A DNA stretch of 64,000 bases from Sulfurimonas sp. HSL3-1 (GCF_039645995.1 NZ_CP147920.1:1612001-1676000); one strand, 5' to 3'; shown: positions 34,397-43,148, counted from the first letter of the stretch. Notes: a model not told the origin generated them from the sequence alone. Program-made: numbers and translations.

Positions 34397-35035
34397 ATGC
34401 TGAATATCATTATCGCCGATGACCATGAGATCGTCCGCAGCGGACTGATCATGCTGATCGAGCAGCAAGAGGAGATGTCCGTTGCCGCCAACGCCTCCTC
34501 TTTCGATGAACTGATGGCATTGCTCGCAAACGGGGAGTACGCCCTCTTGATCCTCGACCTGAACCTCGGCGACAAAAACGGCATGGAATCGATCGAAAGC
34601 GTCAGCGTACGCCATCCGACTCTGCCGATCCTGGTGCTCAGCGCCTACCCCGAAGACCCCTATGCGCTTCAGGCCTTCCGGGCCGGCGCTTCGGGCTACC
34701 TCAACAAGGCCGTCATCGGCGCCGAACTGATACGGGCCATCGCGACCGTGGCCAAAGGCAAAAAGTACATCAGCCCCACTCTGGAAGAGACCATGCCCTA
34801 CGGCACCGATCTGGACAAGCAGGAGACGGCGATGACTGCCGCGCTTTCCAAACGCGAGCTGGAAGTGCTCTCCCTGATCGCCCGGGGCCTCTCCTACAAG
34901 GAGATCGCCGCGGAACTGGGTGTCAGCCCCAAAACCGTCTCTACCTACCGGACCCGTATCCTGGAGAAGCTGAACCTCTCCAGTACGACGGATCTGCTCC
35001 GTTTTGCCTTCGAGCACGACATCGCCGTCTATTGA
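34397..35035 (+). CDS. NarL/FixJ-family response regulator
   Basis: A 212-residue regulator: receiver domain (about 1-120: ADDHEIVRSG acidic pair, LILDLNLGDKNG phosphoacceptor Asp, VLSAYPEDP, NKAVIGAEL Lys) and a LuxR-type helix-turn-helix (about 150-205: LSKRELEVLSLIARGLSYKEIAAELGVSPKTVSTYRTRI). Proteins of this family bind palindromes as dimers. It is the only DNA-binding regulator in the cluster, so it is the first candidate to bind TGTAGG-N6-CCTACA. The ATG at 34397 replaces an upstream one in the leader. Confidence 0.92.
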   Translation: MLNIIIADDHEIVRSGLIMLIEQQEEMSVAANASSFDELMALLANGEYALLILDLNLGDKNGMESIESVSVRHPTLPILVLSAYPEDPYALQAFRAGASGYLNKAVIGAELIRAIATVAKGKKYISPTLEETMPYGTDLDKQETAMTAALSKRELEVLSLIARGLSYKEIAAELGVSPKTVSTYRTRILEKLNLSSTTDLLRFAFEHDIAVY

Positions 35036-35562
35036 GCGCCGGGCCCGTTTCGGTCCAGCACGGCCCGGATCTGGTTCGGCAGGTAGTATTTGAACTGCTT
35101 CGGAAAAATAAAAAAGTCGATTTCTCCCTTGCGTTCTTCGAGCTCCTGCCAGCTGCCGATGTCGAATGTCATCGCCACAACCCCCATCGTCGGGATCTTC
35201 GAGACATGCTCGTCGGTCAGCATATTCGCAAAAGCGGTCAGCTGCGGGTTATGCCCGATGACAAAGATCGTGTCGGCATCGTCTTCTTGCAGCATCACCG
35301 TTTCCAGGATTGTCTCCGGGGGTGTCAGGTAGAGTTCGCTCAGGTAGAGCAGCGGTCCGTCGAAGCCCACCTTGACGGCCAGCTTGTCCGCGCTCTCCTG
35401 GGCCCGCAGCGCACTGCTTGAGAGGATAATATCCGGGACAATCCCCCGCAGCAGCAGGTACGATCCGATCGTGTTGATATCCCGGTATCCCCTGTCGGTC
35501 AATCCGCGTTCAAAATCGCTCGCGCCCGGTTCTTCCCAGTCCGATTTCGCATGATGAATCAA
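35029..35562 (-). CDS. SixA-like phosphohistidine phosphatase, with altered RHG motif
   Basis: A histidine phosphatase superfamily protein close to SixA, which removes phosphate from Hpt domains. Kept are SSSALRAQESA (second Arg), the ELY region and VIGHNPQL (second His). The first motif, usually LIRHAKS, reads LIHHAKS: the phosphate-binding Arg is His (codon CAT). The N-terminus is also odd. Family alignment wants a start about five codons before TTG 35562, but that codon is ATC (35577-35575), which has AGGG before it. The boundary given uses TTG. Overlaps the regulator gene by 7 bases, tail to tail. Confidence 0.72.
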   Translation of the reverse strand: MIHHAKSDWEEPGASDFERGLTDRGYRDINTIGSYLLLRGIVPDIILSSSALRAQESADKLAVKVGFDGPLLYLSELYLTPPETILETVMLQEDDADTIFVIGHNPQLTAFANMLTDEHVSKIPTMGVVAMTFDIGSWQELEERKGEIDFFIFPKQFKYYLPNQIRAVLDRNGPGAQ

Positions 35563-35607
35563 ATATAACGTTTTGATGGTATCGCCCTTTTGATGCGGGG
35601 GACGCTT

Positions 35608-35997
35608 TTAGATGCGCCCCAGCTCCTGAGACATGGTCTTGGCCGCTTTGTCCATAATCATCTTCGCCAGAGCGACATTCCCGTCGTCGCGGAAAATGGC
35701 GAAGACGTTGATCTTCGCGAAGTTGTCCTGGCCGAACTCTCCGGCGCTGTTGATGAGGAAGACGTGGCCGTCGTGGGTCTTCGCTTCGATGGAGGAGGCT
35801 TCGCTGAAGCCGACGTCCAGAGAGGACTCGGTCACCATCCGGAAGGCGTCATTGAAGATGCTGGCCGAATAGGGAATGTCTGTCCCCGTATGATCGTTAT
35901 CGATATAGAGGGTTTCACCGGAATAGTTCAAAACGGCGGACCCGAGGTAGCCGTTCACCGCACGGAGTCTTTGCATGGATTTGTCAAAATCGATCAT
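35608..35997 (-). CDS. Roadblock/LC7-like protein
   Basis: A 129-residue soluble protein that looks like a roadblock/LC7 (MglB-type) domain: RLRAVNGYLGSAVLNYSGETLYID near the N-terminus fits the usual opening strand, followed by helix and strand segments. In bacteria such proteins act as partners of small GTPases or in signalling. No GTPase is adjacent. It follows the PAS gene by 17 bases and is likely co-transcribed with it. Assignment is by pattern only. Confidence 0.5.
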   Translation of the reverse strand: MIDFDKSMQRLRAVNGYLGSAVLNYSGETLYIDNDHTGTDIPYSASIFNDAFRMVTESSLDVGFSEASSIEAKTHDGHVFLINSAGEFGQDNFAKINVFAIFRDDGNVALAKMIMDKAAKTMSQELGRI

Positions 35998-36014
35998 TGT
36001 CTATCCTTTTTCTC

Positions 36015-36533
36015 TTATTTGTTCAGCGACTGCATGAAGTCGTTGAATGTATCCGCACTCTGGCCGTTTTCCGCGAGAAAATCCATCAGCGCTTTCTCGG
36101 AAGCCTCAACCCCTTCGCTCTTTTCGATCTCGAGGAGCTTCGCATAGAGCGGGAGGATGACATCACGGGCCTTCTGCGTCATCCGGCGGCGTGTGGAGAC
36201 GTAGTTTCTGAAAGAGCCGTCCGGGTTCTTGGCCATACGAATCTGGGCGAGCACCAGGTAGTACCCCCCGTCTTTGCAGAGGTTCTTGACGAAGGCATAG
36301 ACCTCCTTGCCGGCTTTGATGTTCTCCCACAGGTACTTGAAGATCACCTTGGGCATGTCGGGGTGGCGCAGGATGGAGTGCGGCTGGTCCAGCAGATCTC
36401 CTTGCGTGTACCCGGAAACTTTCATAAAAATCGGATTGGTATAGGTGATGTTCCCGTCGGCATCGGCTTTCGAGACGATCATATCCACGTCGGTCACTTC
36501 ATGTTCAACGTCAGTAGGTGTCGGTCTTTCCAT
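36015..36533 (-). CDS. PAS domain protein (Aer/CetB-like)
   Basis: A 172-residue cytoplasmic protein with one PAS domain (about 15-125): IVSKADADGNITYTNPIFMKVSGYT and HSILRHPDMPKVIFKYLWENIKAGKEV. The latter is typical of Aer-type, often FAD-binding, PAS domains that sense redox state. A helical tail of about 45 residues may bind a partner. Similar proteins (CetB) work with membrane signal transducers in Campylobacter energy taxis. The promoter carries the TGTAGG palindrome. Confidence 0.85.
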   Translation of the reverse strand: MERPTPTDVEHEVTDVDMIVSKADADGNITYTNPIFMKVSGYTQGDLLDQPHSILRHPDMPKVIFKYLWENIKAGKEVYAFVKNLCKDGGYYLVLAQIRMAKNPDGSFRNYVSTRRRMTQKARDVILPLYAKLLEIEKSEGVEASEKALMDFLAENGQSADTFNDFMQSLNK

Positions 36534-36565
36534 TGTCTGGCTCCCATATTAATTTTCACGGAGCA

Positions 36566-36611
36566 ATCTTAACGGAAAGGCACGGTCGGGATATGTAGGG
36601 AATATCCTACA
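36566..36611 (-). promoter_or_regulatory. Operator copy 1 and promoter of the PAS gene
   Basis: TGTAGG-GAATAT-CCTACA (36594-36611), a perfect palindrome. A -10 candidate TAAGAT (36571 to 36566) on the minus strand begins 31.5 bp from the operator centre. Confidence 0.6.
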
Positions 36612-36659
36612 CTTGAGCAGGGGAGTATTTTTGCCGGTGCGAAGGGTCCCGGCAGGGAG

Positions 36660-39600
36660 TCAGGAGTATTGCCGCAGCACCGCTTCGAGCGATTTCTCCT
36701 CCAGCGGTTTGGTCAGGTAGCCGTTCATACCGCTCTGCATGAACTTTTCCCTGTCGCCCTCCATCGCATTCGCCGTCAACGCGATAATGGGGACACTGCT
36801 GCCGAGTTCCTCCCGAATCCGGCGTGTCGCATCGAGTCCGTTCAGGACCGGCATGTTGACATCCATCAGGATCAGATCGAACGTAGCGGCTTCCAACTTC
36901 TCGAGGACCTCCCGGCCGTTTTCGACAAAGACCGCGTCAATGCCGTAATTGGAGAGGAGCAGCTGGACCAGCAGACGGTTCATCTCCAGGTCTTCGGCGA
37001 CCAGCACTCTCATGTCGCTGTTGATCGCCGCTTCGGCGGTTTCCTCTTCAGGCGGGGCCTCTTCCGTCCGTGCCATGGCCGTCGCAGCGGTATCATAAGG
37101 CGTCAGCAGAAGGTCGAAGTAGAACACCGTTCCTTTCCCCTCTTTGCTGTAGAGCTTGAGTTCTCCTCCCATGGCCTCGACCAGCGAAGCGCTGATGGAG
37201 AGCCCCAGACCGGTGCCACCGAACTCCCGCGTCGTTGATTCGTTCGCCTGCGTAAAGGCGCTGAAGATGCGGTCCTGCTTCTCCTTCTGGATGCCGATCC
37301 CGTTGTCTTCAATGACGAAACGCACCCACTGGCCGTCCCCGGGGTGGGTCTCGAGGACCTCGGTACGCAGCTTGACTTCACCGGACGAAGGGGTGAACTT
37401 GATGGCGTTGGAGAGCAGATTGATGATGATCTGTTTCAGACGGGTCGGGTCCCCCAGGATGATCTCGTGCATGGCCGGATCGAAATGGCTGGAGTAGTTC
37501 AACCGCTTCTTGCGGGCCACAGGCTGCATCAACGAGAAGGCAATGCTGAGCTCCGAATAGAGGTCGACCGGGATGCTCTCGATGACCATATGGTGACTCT
37601 GAATTTTTGAAAAATCGAGCACGTCGTTGATGATATCGAGCAGGGTCGCAGAGGAGCGTTCGATGATCTCCAGATACTCCAGCTGCTGCGCGTTCAATCC
37701 GCTCTTCTTCAGCATGCCCGTAAAGCCGAGGATCCCGTTCATCGGCGTACGGATCTCATGGGACATGTTCGCCAGGAAGGTTGCCTGGGCCTCTTCCGCC
37801 GTCTCCGCCTGCACGCGCGCTTCTTCGAGTTCGGTCACGTCGTTGAATGAGCAGAAGATGTACTGATCGTTTTCAAAGGTCACCTGCCTTGCCCGGGCGG
37901 AAAAAGTGTGGACGACCCCCTCTTTGTCCTCCATCAGGACCTTGTGGATCCGGTTCGGTTCATCCAGAAGCTTCTGATACCACGGGTGCGCGACGCCCCC
38001 GGCGCTGAGGAACCCCTCTTTGGGAATAAAGAGCGAATTGATGCAGCGCTTGGAGCGCCGCAGGTCGTCGAGATCTTTGAAGGGAAAGAGCCTGAAAAAA
38101 GCCTGATTCACCTTCTCCGTCATCCCGTTGCGGATAATAAGGATGATGTTCTCGTCGTTGTTGAGCAGTTTCTGCGTGAAGGTATGCTCGCGCTTGTAGG
38201 CCAGCTGCGTCTCGATCAGGTCGGTAATATCTTCGCGGATCGCAAAGAATTCTACAATCCTGTTCTTCTCGTCATGCAGGGGGATAATGGAACTTTTGAC
38301 GTAATAGTCGCTTCCGTCTTTCCGGCGGTTTGCGAAACTGCCGTGCCAGATCTGACCGGAAGTAATCGTCTGCCACATCTCTACAAAGAGCGAATCGGGG
38401 GTCTTCGGACTGCGGACGATGTTATGCGACTGCCCGATCAGTTCTCCGCGCGTGTAGCCGCTGATACGTTCAAAGTTCGGGTTGACGTAAGTGATGATGC
38501 CGTTAGGGTCCGTCTTGGAAACGATCAGAACGTCGTTGATGCCGTCAATATGCTCTTTGAGCTGCCTTTCGGCCTTGGCCAGCGACCGCGACTGCTCCTC
38601 CAGGGCCTTCGTATTATAGTCGATAAGATGGAACACCCCCTCTTCGCTGGCATTGACGGCCCGCTGCCGTTTCCGCCCGCCAAGGGGAGTGTTGAAACGT
38701 TTGCTCTCTGTCCCGATTTCGCGCAGGAAGAGGATCGTCGAGGTGATATTGAGCAGCTCCGCCCCAGATGCGGAGGTATAGAACTCGCCGTAGGTAAAAA
38801 ATCCGCTCGAGGGGGCGAAGGCATCGATTTTGTCCAGTGCGACTTCAAGCTGCTTGTCGAGGAACTGCTTTCGGGCCGAACAGGAGTAGACGAAGGCGGC
38901 CTGAAGCGCCTGCTCTTCGCGGGGGATGGCATCCCCGGGGATGTAGCTGTTGACAAGATCGGCACTGCCGATGCCGAACTGCACGCGCTCCCCCTCTTTC
39001 AGATTGCCGGCGAAAAGGACGCTCCCGTCCTCGAACGCTCCGATCATGGAACGCGCGACCGGAATACCGCCGCTGCGCTTGATCAGGGGGAAGCCGATCG
39101 CTGACGCGGGGAGCTCCCGGACGATGGCCTCCCCCAGCACCTCCCCGTAGAGCTCTTTTGTTGCCTTGCCGTCAATGGTATAGACCCTGTTCTTGCTGGC
39201 GCGGGTGATCGTCATCTCTTTGCCGACGGGGCGCCACCCGAGGTTGAAATCCTGAAAAACCTCCAGCGCCTCCCCGCTCAGCGCCACGCCGACGGCCCCG
39301 CCTTCAAAAACCTTGTCCTGATGGATGGTAAAGGTACTCTCAAACCGGAACAGATCGCCGGCCATACCGCCGGCAATCGGAATATTGTCGCAGTTGGCGG
39401 CACGCAGGGCTTCGAGGAAATCGCCGCTGTGGCGGATCCCGTCGGCGAAACAGATGATACAGCGCGCATCCTCCCGGCAGAGCGCTTCCCCCATCCGCTT
39501 TCCAAGCGCATACGACGCCGTATCGACCTCCGAAACGGACCGGATCCCGCTCTTCTCAAACACGGAGATCCCCAGGACCGTCTGCGCTTCCGTCATCACG

Positions 39601-39815
39601 CCGCCGACGATCTCCCCCGCGCTGGAGGCACCGATCAGCGTGGCATCGGGCAGCAGGGAAAGCACCTCTGACGCAATCGCAGCTACGGCGTCCCGCTCCT
39701 GCAGGGAAGAGAACATCTGAACAAGTACCGTCTTCTGATCGAAACCGACACCCGTCTCCGCCAAGGCTTTTTCGAGCCCCTCTTTGTCACTATAAATATG
39801 GTTAAACTGTATCAT
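36660..39815 (-). CDS. Hybrid histidine kinase: FIST-PAS-PAS-HisKA-HATPase-receiver
   Basis: A 1051-residue soluble hybrid kinase. FIST_N (about 25-220) and FIST_C (about 230-380) form a ligand-sensing module thought to bind small molecules such as amino acids. Two PAS domains follow (about 410-535 and 545-660). The kinase core has His686 in MSHEIRTPMNG and ATP lid motifs GIGIQKEKQDRIF and FGGTGLGLSI. The C-terminal receiver has Asp985 (LILMDVNMPVLNG) and a conserved Lys in YLTKPL. With no Hpt domain of its own it needs an outside Hpt. Divergent from the GAF kinase across an operator. Confidence 0.93.
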   Translation of the reverse strand: MIQFNHIYSDKEGLEKALAETGVGFDQKTVLVQMFSSLQERDAVAAIASEVLSLLPDATLIGASSAGEIVGGVMTEAQTVLGISVFEKSGIRSVSEVDTASYALGKRMGEALCREDARCIICFADGIRHSGDFLEALRAANCDNIPIAGGMAGDLFRFESTFTIHQDKVFEGGAVGVALSGEALEVFQDFNLGWRPVGKEMTITRASKNRVYTIDGKATKELYGEVLGEAIVRELPASAIGFPLIKRSGGIPVARSMIGAFEDGSVLFAGNLKEGERVQFGIGSADLVNSYIPGDAIPREEQALQAAFVYSCSARKQFLDKQLEVALDKIDAFAPSSGFFTYGEFYTSASGAELLNITSTILFLREIGTESKRFNTPLGGRKRQRAVNASEEGVFHLIDYNTKALEEQSRSLAKAERQLKEHIDGINDVLIVSKTDPNGIITYVNPNFERISGYTRGELIGQSHNIVRSPKTPDSLFVEMWQTITSGQIWHGSFANRRKDGSDYYVKSSIIPLHDEKNRIVEFFAIREDITDLIETQLAYKREHTFTQKLLNNDENIILIIRNGMTEKVNQAFFRLFPFKDLDDLRRSKRCINSLFIPKEGFLSAGGVAHPWYQKLLDEPNRIHKVLMEDKEGVVHTFSARARQVTFENDQYIFCSFNDVTELEEARVQAETAEEAQATFLANMSHEIRTPMNGILGFTGMLKKSGLNAQQLEYLEIIERSSATLLDIINDVLDFSKIQSHHMVIESIPVDLYSELSIAFSLMQPVARKKRLNYSSHFDPAMHEIILGDPTRLKQIIINLLSNAIKFTPSSGEVKLRTEVLETHPGDGQWVRFVIEDNGIGIQKEKQDRIFSAFTQANESTTREFGGTGLGLSISASLVEAMGGELKLYSKEGKGTVFYFDLLLTPYDTAATAMARTEEAPPEEETAEAAINSDMRVLVAEDLEMNRLLVQLLLSNYGIDAVFVENGREVLEKLEAATFDLILMDVNMPVLNGLDATRRIREELGSSVPIIALTANAMEGDREKFMQSGMNGYLTKPLEEKSLEAVLRQYS

Positions 39816-39844
39816 CTATCGTGCTGTTTCTCAATGTGTCTTTT

Positions 39845-39918
39845 TATGTATTGTCTCAATTGTATCACGAAGTGTAGGCATTTTCCTACAGTTTTTCCTC
39901 TACCGTTTTAACTATAAT
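39845..39918. promoter_or_regulatory. Operator copy 2 between the divergent kinase genes
   Basis: TGTAGG-CATTTT-CCTACA (39873-39890). On the plus strand TATAAT (39913-39918) begins 31.5 bp from the centre. On the minus strand the weaker TACATA (39850 to 39845) lies at the same 31.5 bp. One operator may thus serve both genes. Confidence 0.65.
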
Positions 39919-39975
39919 CCGTCTTAAAGCTTCCGGAGGGCTCTGCCCCTCCGCGCAGATTGGGAGGGGATACCG

Positions 39976-42036
39976 ATGCAAAAATTCAACAGCAGCGAAC
40001 TCAAGGCGATGCTCCAGGATACGACGCGCAAGATCGATGCCGCCGGGGACAACCGGCAGATCAACGCGGCAGCCGAAATGCTTGTCACGACGCTCCTGGA
40101 TTCCGAGTTCGCTTCGCTCTGGGTATTTGACGAGATGGAAGCTTCCCTCAAACGCGCCCGCGGAGAGGACCAGGTCTGCGAGATCTCCATGCTCGACCAG
40201 CGCGGCGTGCTGGCCAAAAGCTTCCTCACCCTCACCGGAGGGATCTACAACTATCTCGCCAGCGAAAAAGAGTACTGTCCGGAAACGGACAACCCCGATG
40301 AGATCAGGATGAAATCCAAAATCATCCTGCCGCTGATCGACAACGAACGGCTGCTGGGCATCGTCACGGCCTACTCTTCGGTCCGCCACAAACAGAACTT
40401 TGACGAAAATGACATGGAGATGCTTGAAGCGATCGCCCCTTTTCTCCTCAACGTCATCTATCGTATGTTCCCGGAAAAACAGACGGAAGAAGCGCCCGAA
40501 ATCTATCTCAGCGACCGTCTGAAAGAGAGCTCCAACGCGATCAGCCGGCAGATCGAGGCGAACGAACAGGCCCAGCCGGCACCGGCCACTTCCGACGAAA
40601 CCCTCATGTTCCTGGCCAACACGGTACACGACATCCGGACCCCGGCCAATGCACTGTTCGGCTTCCTGGAACTGCTCGAAGGTCAGGTCGACAATGGCCG
40701 GCTGCTGCAGTACGTCCGCAATGCCAAGGAGAGCGCCCGCTTCATCAACGAACTGACCACCTCCATCCTCGACCGTGTTTCGACGCAGCGCGAACGGACG
40801 CTCTCCAAGCCGCTGCGGATCACGCCGGCGAAGTTCTTCGCCGATATCACCAATATCTTCTCGGCGAATATGTCGGACAAGGCCCTCGCTTACCTTGTCT
40901 ATATCGACCCGGCGCTGCCCAAGGAGATCACCGTCGATGCCGCCAAGCTCAAGCGGGTCATTATCAACCTGATCGGGAACGCCTACAAATTCACCCCGAC
41001 CGGGCGCTCCGTGGAGCTTGCCGTCGTGTATGAACCGGACGGGGGCACCATAAAGATCGCGGTAACCGATACGGGCATTGGGATCGCCGAGGAGAACCAG
41101 CAGGCGATCTTTAGAGCCTTTGAGCAGGCAACGGATGAGACGGCCGCAACATTCGGCGGCACCGGACTCGGACTCGCCATCAGCGCCCAGTACGTCCACG
41201 ATCTCGGCGGAAAACTGGAGCTGGAAAGCGAAGTGGACAAAGGGAGTTGCTTCTTTTTCACCCTTCCGCTGCAGACCGCCAATACGGCGCCCAGCTTTGC
41301 TCCGGTCAACAACCCGGGCTGCAAGATCGCTATTCTCATGGACGAAACCAACCTGCCGACGAGTAAGAACATCATGCGCTACCTGCTGCGCATGGGCCTG
41401 CCGAAATCCAGTATTATCGCAATCCGCTCCGTCGTCCAGGCCCCTTCCGACGCCACGCACCTCATCGCTTTCCAAAGCAGCTACAACGAGCAGGTGCACG
41501 CGTACGCCAAAGAGAAGAACCTCCCCCTGACGGTGATGGAAGAGCGTTTCCTCTCCATGGCGAAAACGCAAACAATCCCGGGGGTGGATGTCATCTCCCA
41601 GTACGGCTACTATGCCAGTACGCTCCACGCCATGCTTTCAAGCCGCAGCGTTCCCAAAGTCCTTGTCGCCGATGACGACCGCATCAACATCGAACTGATC
41701 AAGGCGATTCTCGAAGAGGAGTTCTGCATGATCGAAACGGCCCAGGACGGGCAAAGCGCTATCGACCTGCTCGCCAGAGGCATCCTCGACGACCAGCCCT
41801 ATTCCCTGCTTCTTCTCGACAACCATATGCCGAAGATTTCGGGCAACGACGTCGTCCGGGAGCTGCGGGCCATCGAAAAACAGCACAGCCTTCCGCCCGC
41901 GTACGTCGTCTCTATTTCGGGGGACCCCAAGGCGGCCGCATCGGACAATCCCCACTTCGACGCCTATGTCGGAAAGCCCTTCAACAAAAAAGAGATCAAA
42001 CGGATGCTCAAAGCGGCATTGACCCCCAGGGATTAA
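39976..42036 (+). CDS. Hybrid histidine kinase: GAF-HisKA-HATPase-pseudoreceiver-receiver
   Basis: A 686-residue soluble kinase. GAF-like sensor (about 25-170), HisKA with His218 in NTVHDIRTPANALFGF, HATPase (about 320-435: NLIGNAYKFTP, DTGIGIAEENQ, FGGTGLGLAIS). Next comes a receiver-like stretch (about 450-540) that has lost the acidic pocket and Asp, then a true receiver with Asp615 (LLLLDNHMPKISG) and Lys in YVGKPF. The ATG follows GGGAGGGG. Preceded by the palindrome and TATAAT. Like its neighbour it has no Hpt domain. Confidence 0.92.
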   Translation: MQKFNSSELKAMLQDTTRKIDAAGDNRQINAAAEMLVTTLLDSEFASLWVFDEMEASLKRARGEDQVCEISMLDQRGVLAKSFLTLTGGIYNYLASEKEYCPETDNPDEIRMKSKIILPLIDNERLLGIVTAYSSVRHKQNFDENDMEMLEAIAPFLLNVIYRMFPEKQTEEAPEIYLSDRLKESSNAISRQIEANEQAQPAPATSDETLMFLANTVHDIRTPANALFGFLELLEGQVDNGRLLQYVRNAKESARFINELTTSILDRVSTQRERTLSKPLRITPAKFFADITNIFSANMSDKALAYLVYIDPALPKEITVDAAKLKRVIINLIGNAYKFTPTGRSVELAVVYEPDGGTIKIAVTDTGIGIAEENQQAIFRAFEQATDETAATFGGTGLGLAISAQYVHDLGGKLELESEVDKGSCFFFTLPLQTANTAPSFAPVNNPGCKIAILMDETNLPTSKNIMRYLLRMGLPKSSIIAIRSVVQAPSDATHLIAFQSSYNEQVHAYAKEKNLPLTVMEERFLSMAKTQTIPGVDVISQYGYYASTLHAMLSSRSVPKVLVADDDRINIELIKAILEEEFCMIETAQDGQSAIDLLARGILDDQPYSLLLLDNHMPKISGNDVVRELRAIEKQHSLPPAYVVSISGDPKAAASDNPHFDAYVGKPFNKKEIKRMLKAALTPRD

Positions 42037-42105
42037 CCGGTCCGAACATCGCGGCGTCTCGTCAACGCACCGGTACGGCCATGCCAGGGAGATGAAGGTT
42101 CGTTT

Positions 42106-42477
42106 CTATACCTGGAGCAGTCGGCGGATATTCTCTTTGTACGTCGCCGGCAGAATCGGTTTTTTGAAAAAGACATCAAAAAAGGTGTGGTCCGGCTCGA
42201 ACTTCTGGGGGTAGATCGTCAGGGCGGCAATGCGTGTCTGCGCGTTTTTTTCCTGTGCCGCCTTCGCGATCTCTATTCCCGATCCGTCGGGCAGGTTCAT
42301 ATCCACCACCATGGCATCATAGTCATTCTGCGCGATCTTTGAAAGCGCTTCGCGGACGGAGTTCGCCGAATCGATCAGGATTTTCTGACTCACCTCTTTG
42401 GAGAGGGCATCAATGACTTTCGATTCGAATTCGACGATAAAACCGATGTCATCCACGATCAAAATACGTTTGCTCAT
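42106..42477 (-). CDS. Single-domain response regulator
   Basis: A 123-residue receiver with no output domain: acidic pair in LIVDDIGFI, phosphoacceptor Asp in AMVVDMNLPDGSG, and conserved Lys in FFKKPI. It may act as a phosphate sink or a go-between in the neighbouring phosphorelay, or bind a target protein directly. Transcribed convergent with the GAF kinase, from a promoter with the third palindrome copy. Confidence 0.9.
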   Translation of the reverse strand: MSKRILIVDDIGFIVEFESKVIDALSKEVSQKILIDSANSVREALSKIAQNDYDAMVVDMNLPDGSGIEIAKAAQEKNAQTRIAALTIYPQKFEPDHTFFDVFFKKPILPATYKENIRRLLQV

Positions 42478-42503
42478 TGTGCATGCCTTGTAGTTTTTGA
42501 GGC

Positions 42504-42548
42504 ATTGTAGCTAAGCGGCCGCTTCTTTTCTGTAGGTATTTTCGTACA
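42504..42548 (-). promoter_or_regulatory. Operator copy 3 and promoter of the lone receiver gene
   Basis: TGTAGG-TATTTT-CGTACA (42531-42548), one mismatch from a perfect palindrome. TACAAT on the minus strand (42509 to 42504) begins 30.5 bp from the centre. Confidence 0.6.
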
Positions 42549-42578
42549 AGAGGGAGGGAGCCGGGCGGCGCGAGCCCC

Positions 42579-43148
42579 TCAGCTGATTTCGACGATCTCG
42601 TCGGCGCACCAGTTGGCCAGATCGATCTCGTGGGTGATCAGGAGCATTCCAACCTCGCCCAGGTGGCGCAGCAGCAGCTGCATCACATCGAGCTGGATGA
42701 CGTTGTCCAGGGCGGACGTCGGCTCGTCAAGCAGCAGCAGCTTCGGTTTCATCAGCAGCGCGCGCAGAATGGAAGCGCGCTGCAGCTGGCCCCCGGAGAG
42801 TTCGTGGGGGAGCTTGTGCAAAAGCGCCTCGTCCAGCCCCATATCGTCCAGGTAGCGCGCCATCCCCGCCGTATCCGCCACGTCCCTGATCTGGTTGAGC
42901 ACCGTGTAGGTGGGGTGGAAAGAGCTGTAGGGGTCCTGGAAGACCATGGAGGCCGGCAGGGCCTCGATCGTGCCGGAGCGGGGGCGGAGGTTGCCGAGAA
43001 TGAGTTCGAAAAGGGTGCTCTTGCCCGCCCCGCTGGGCCCGACGATCGCTTTGATCTCTCCCGCTGCGAGCGTCAGGGAAAAGTCGTCATAGAGTGCCCG
43101 CTCATGCGTATAGCCGAAGGAGAGCCCCTCGATCGACAATACCTGCAT
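42579..43148 (-). CDS. ABC transporter ATP-binding protein
   Basis: A 189-residue ATPase, short but with all motifs: Walker A GPSGAGKSTL, Q-loop MVFQDPYSSFHP, signature LSGGQLQRASI, Walker B LLLLDEPTSALD, H-loop THE. The QDPYSSFHP run is typical of peptide and nickel importers (DppF/OppF/NikE). No permease or binding protein is adjacent. It is co-translated with proA (TGATG overlap). Its partner must lie elsewhere, or it serves another role. Confidence 0.85.
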   Translation of the reverse strand: MQVLSIEGLSFGYTHERALYDDFSLTLAAGEIKAIVGPSGAGKSTLFELILGNLRPRSGTIEALPASMVFQDPYSSFHPTYTVLNQIRDVADTAGMARYLDDMGLDEALLHKLPHELSGGQLQRASILRALLMKPKLLLLDEPTSALDNVIQLDVMQLLLRHLGEVGMLLITHEIDLANWCADEIVEIS

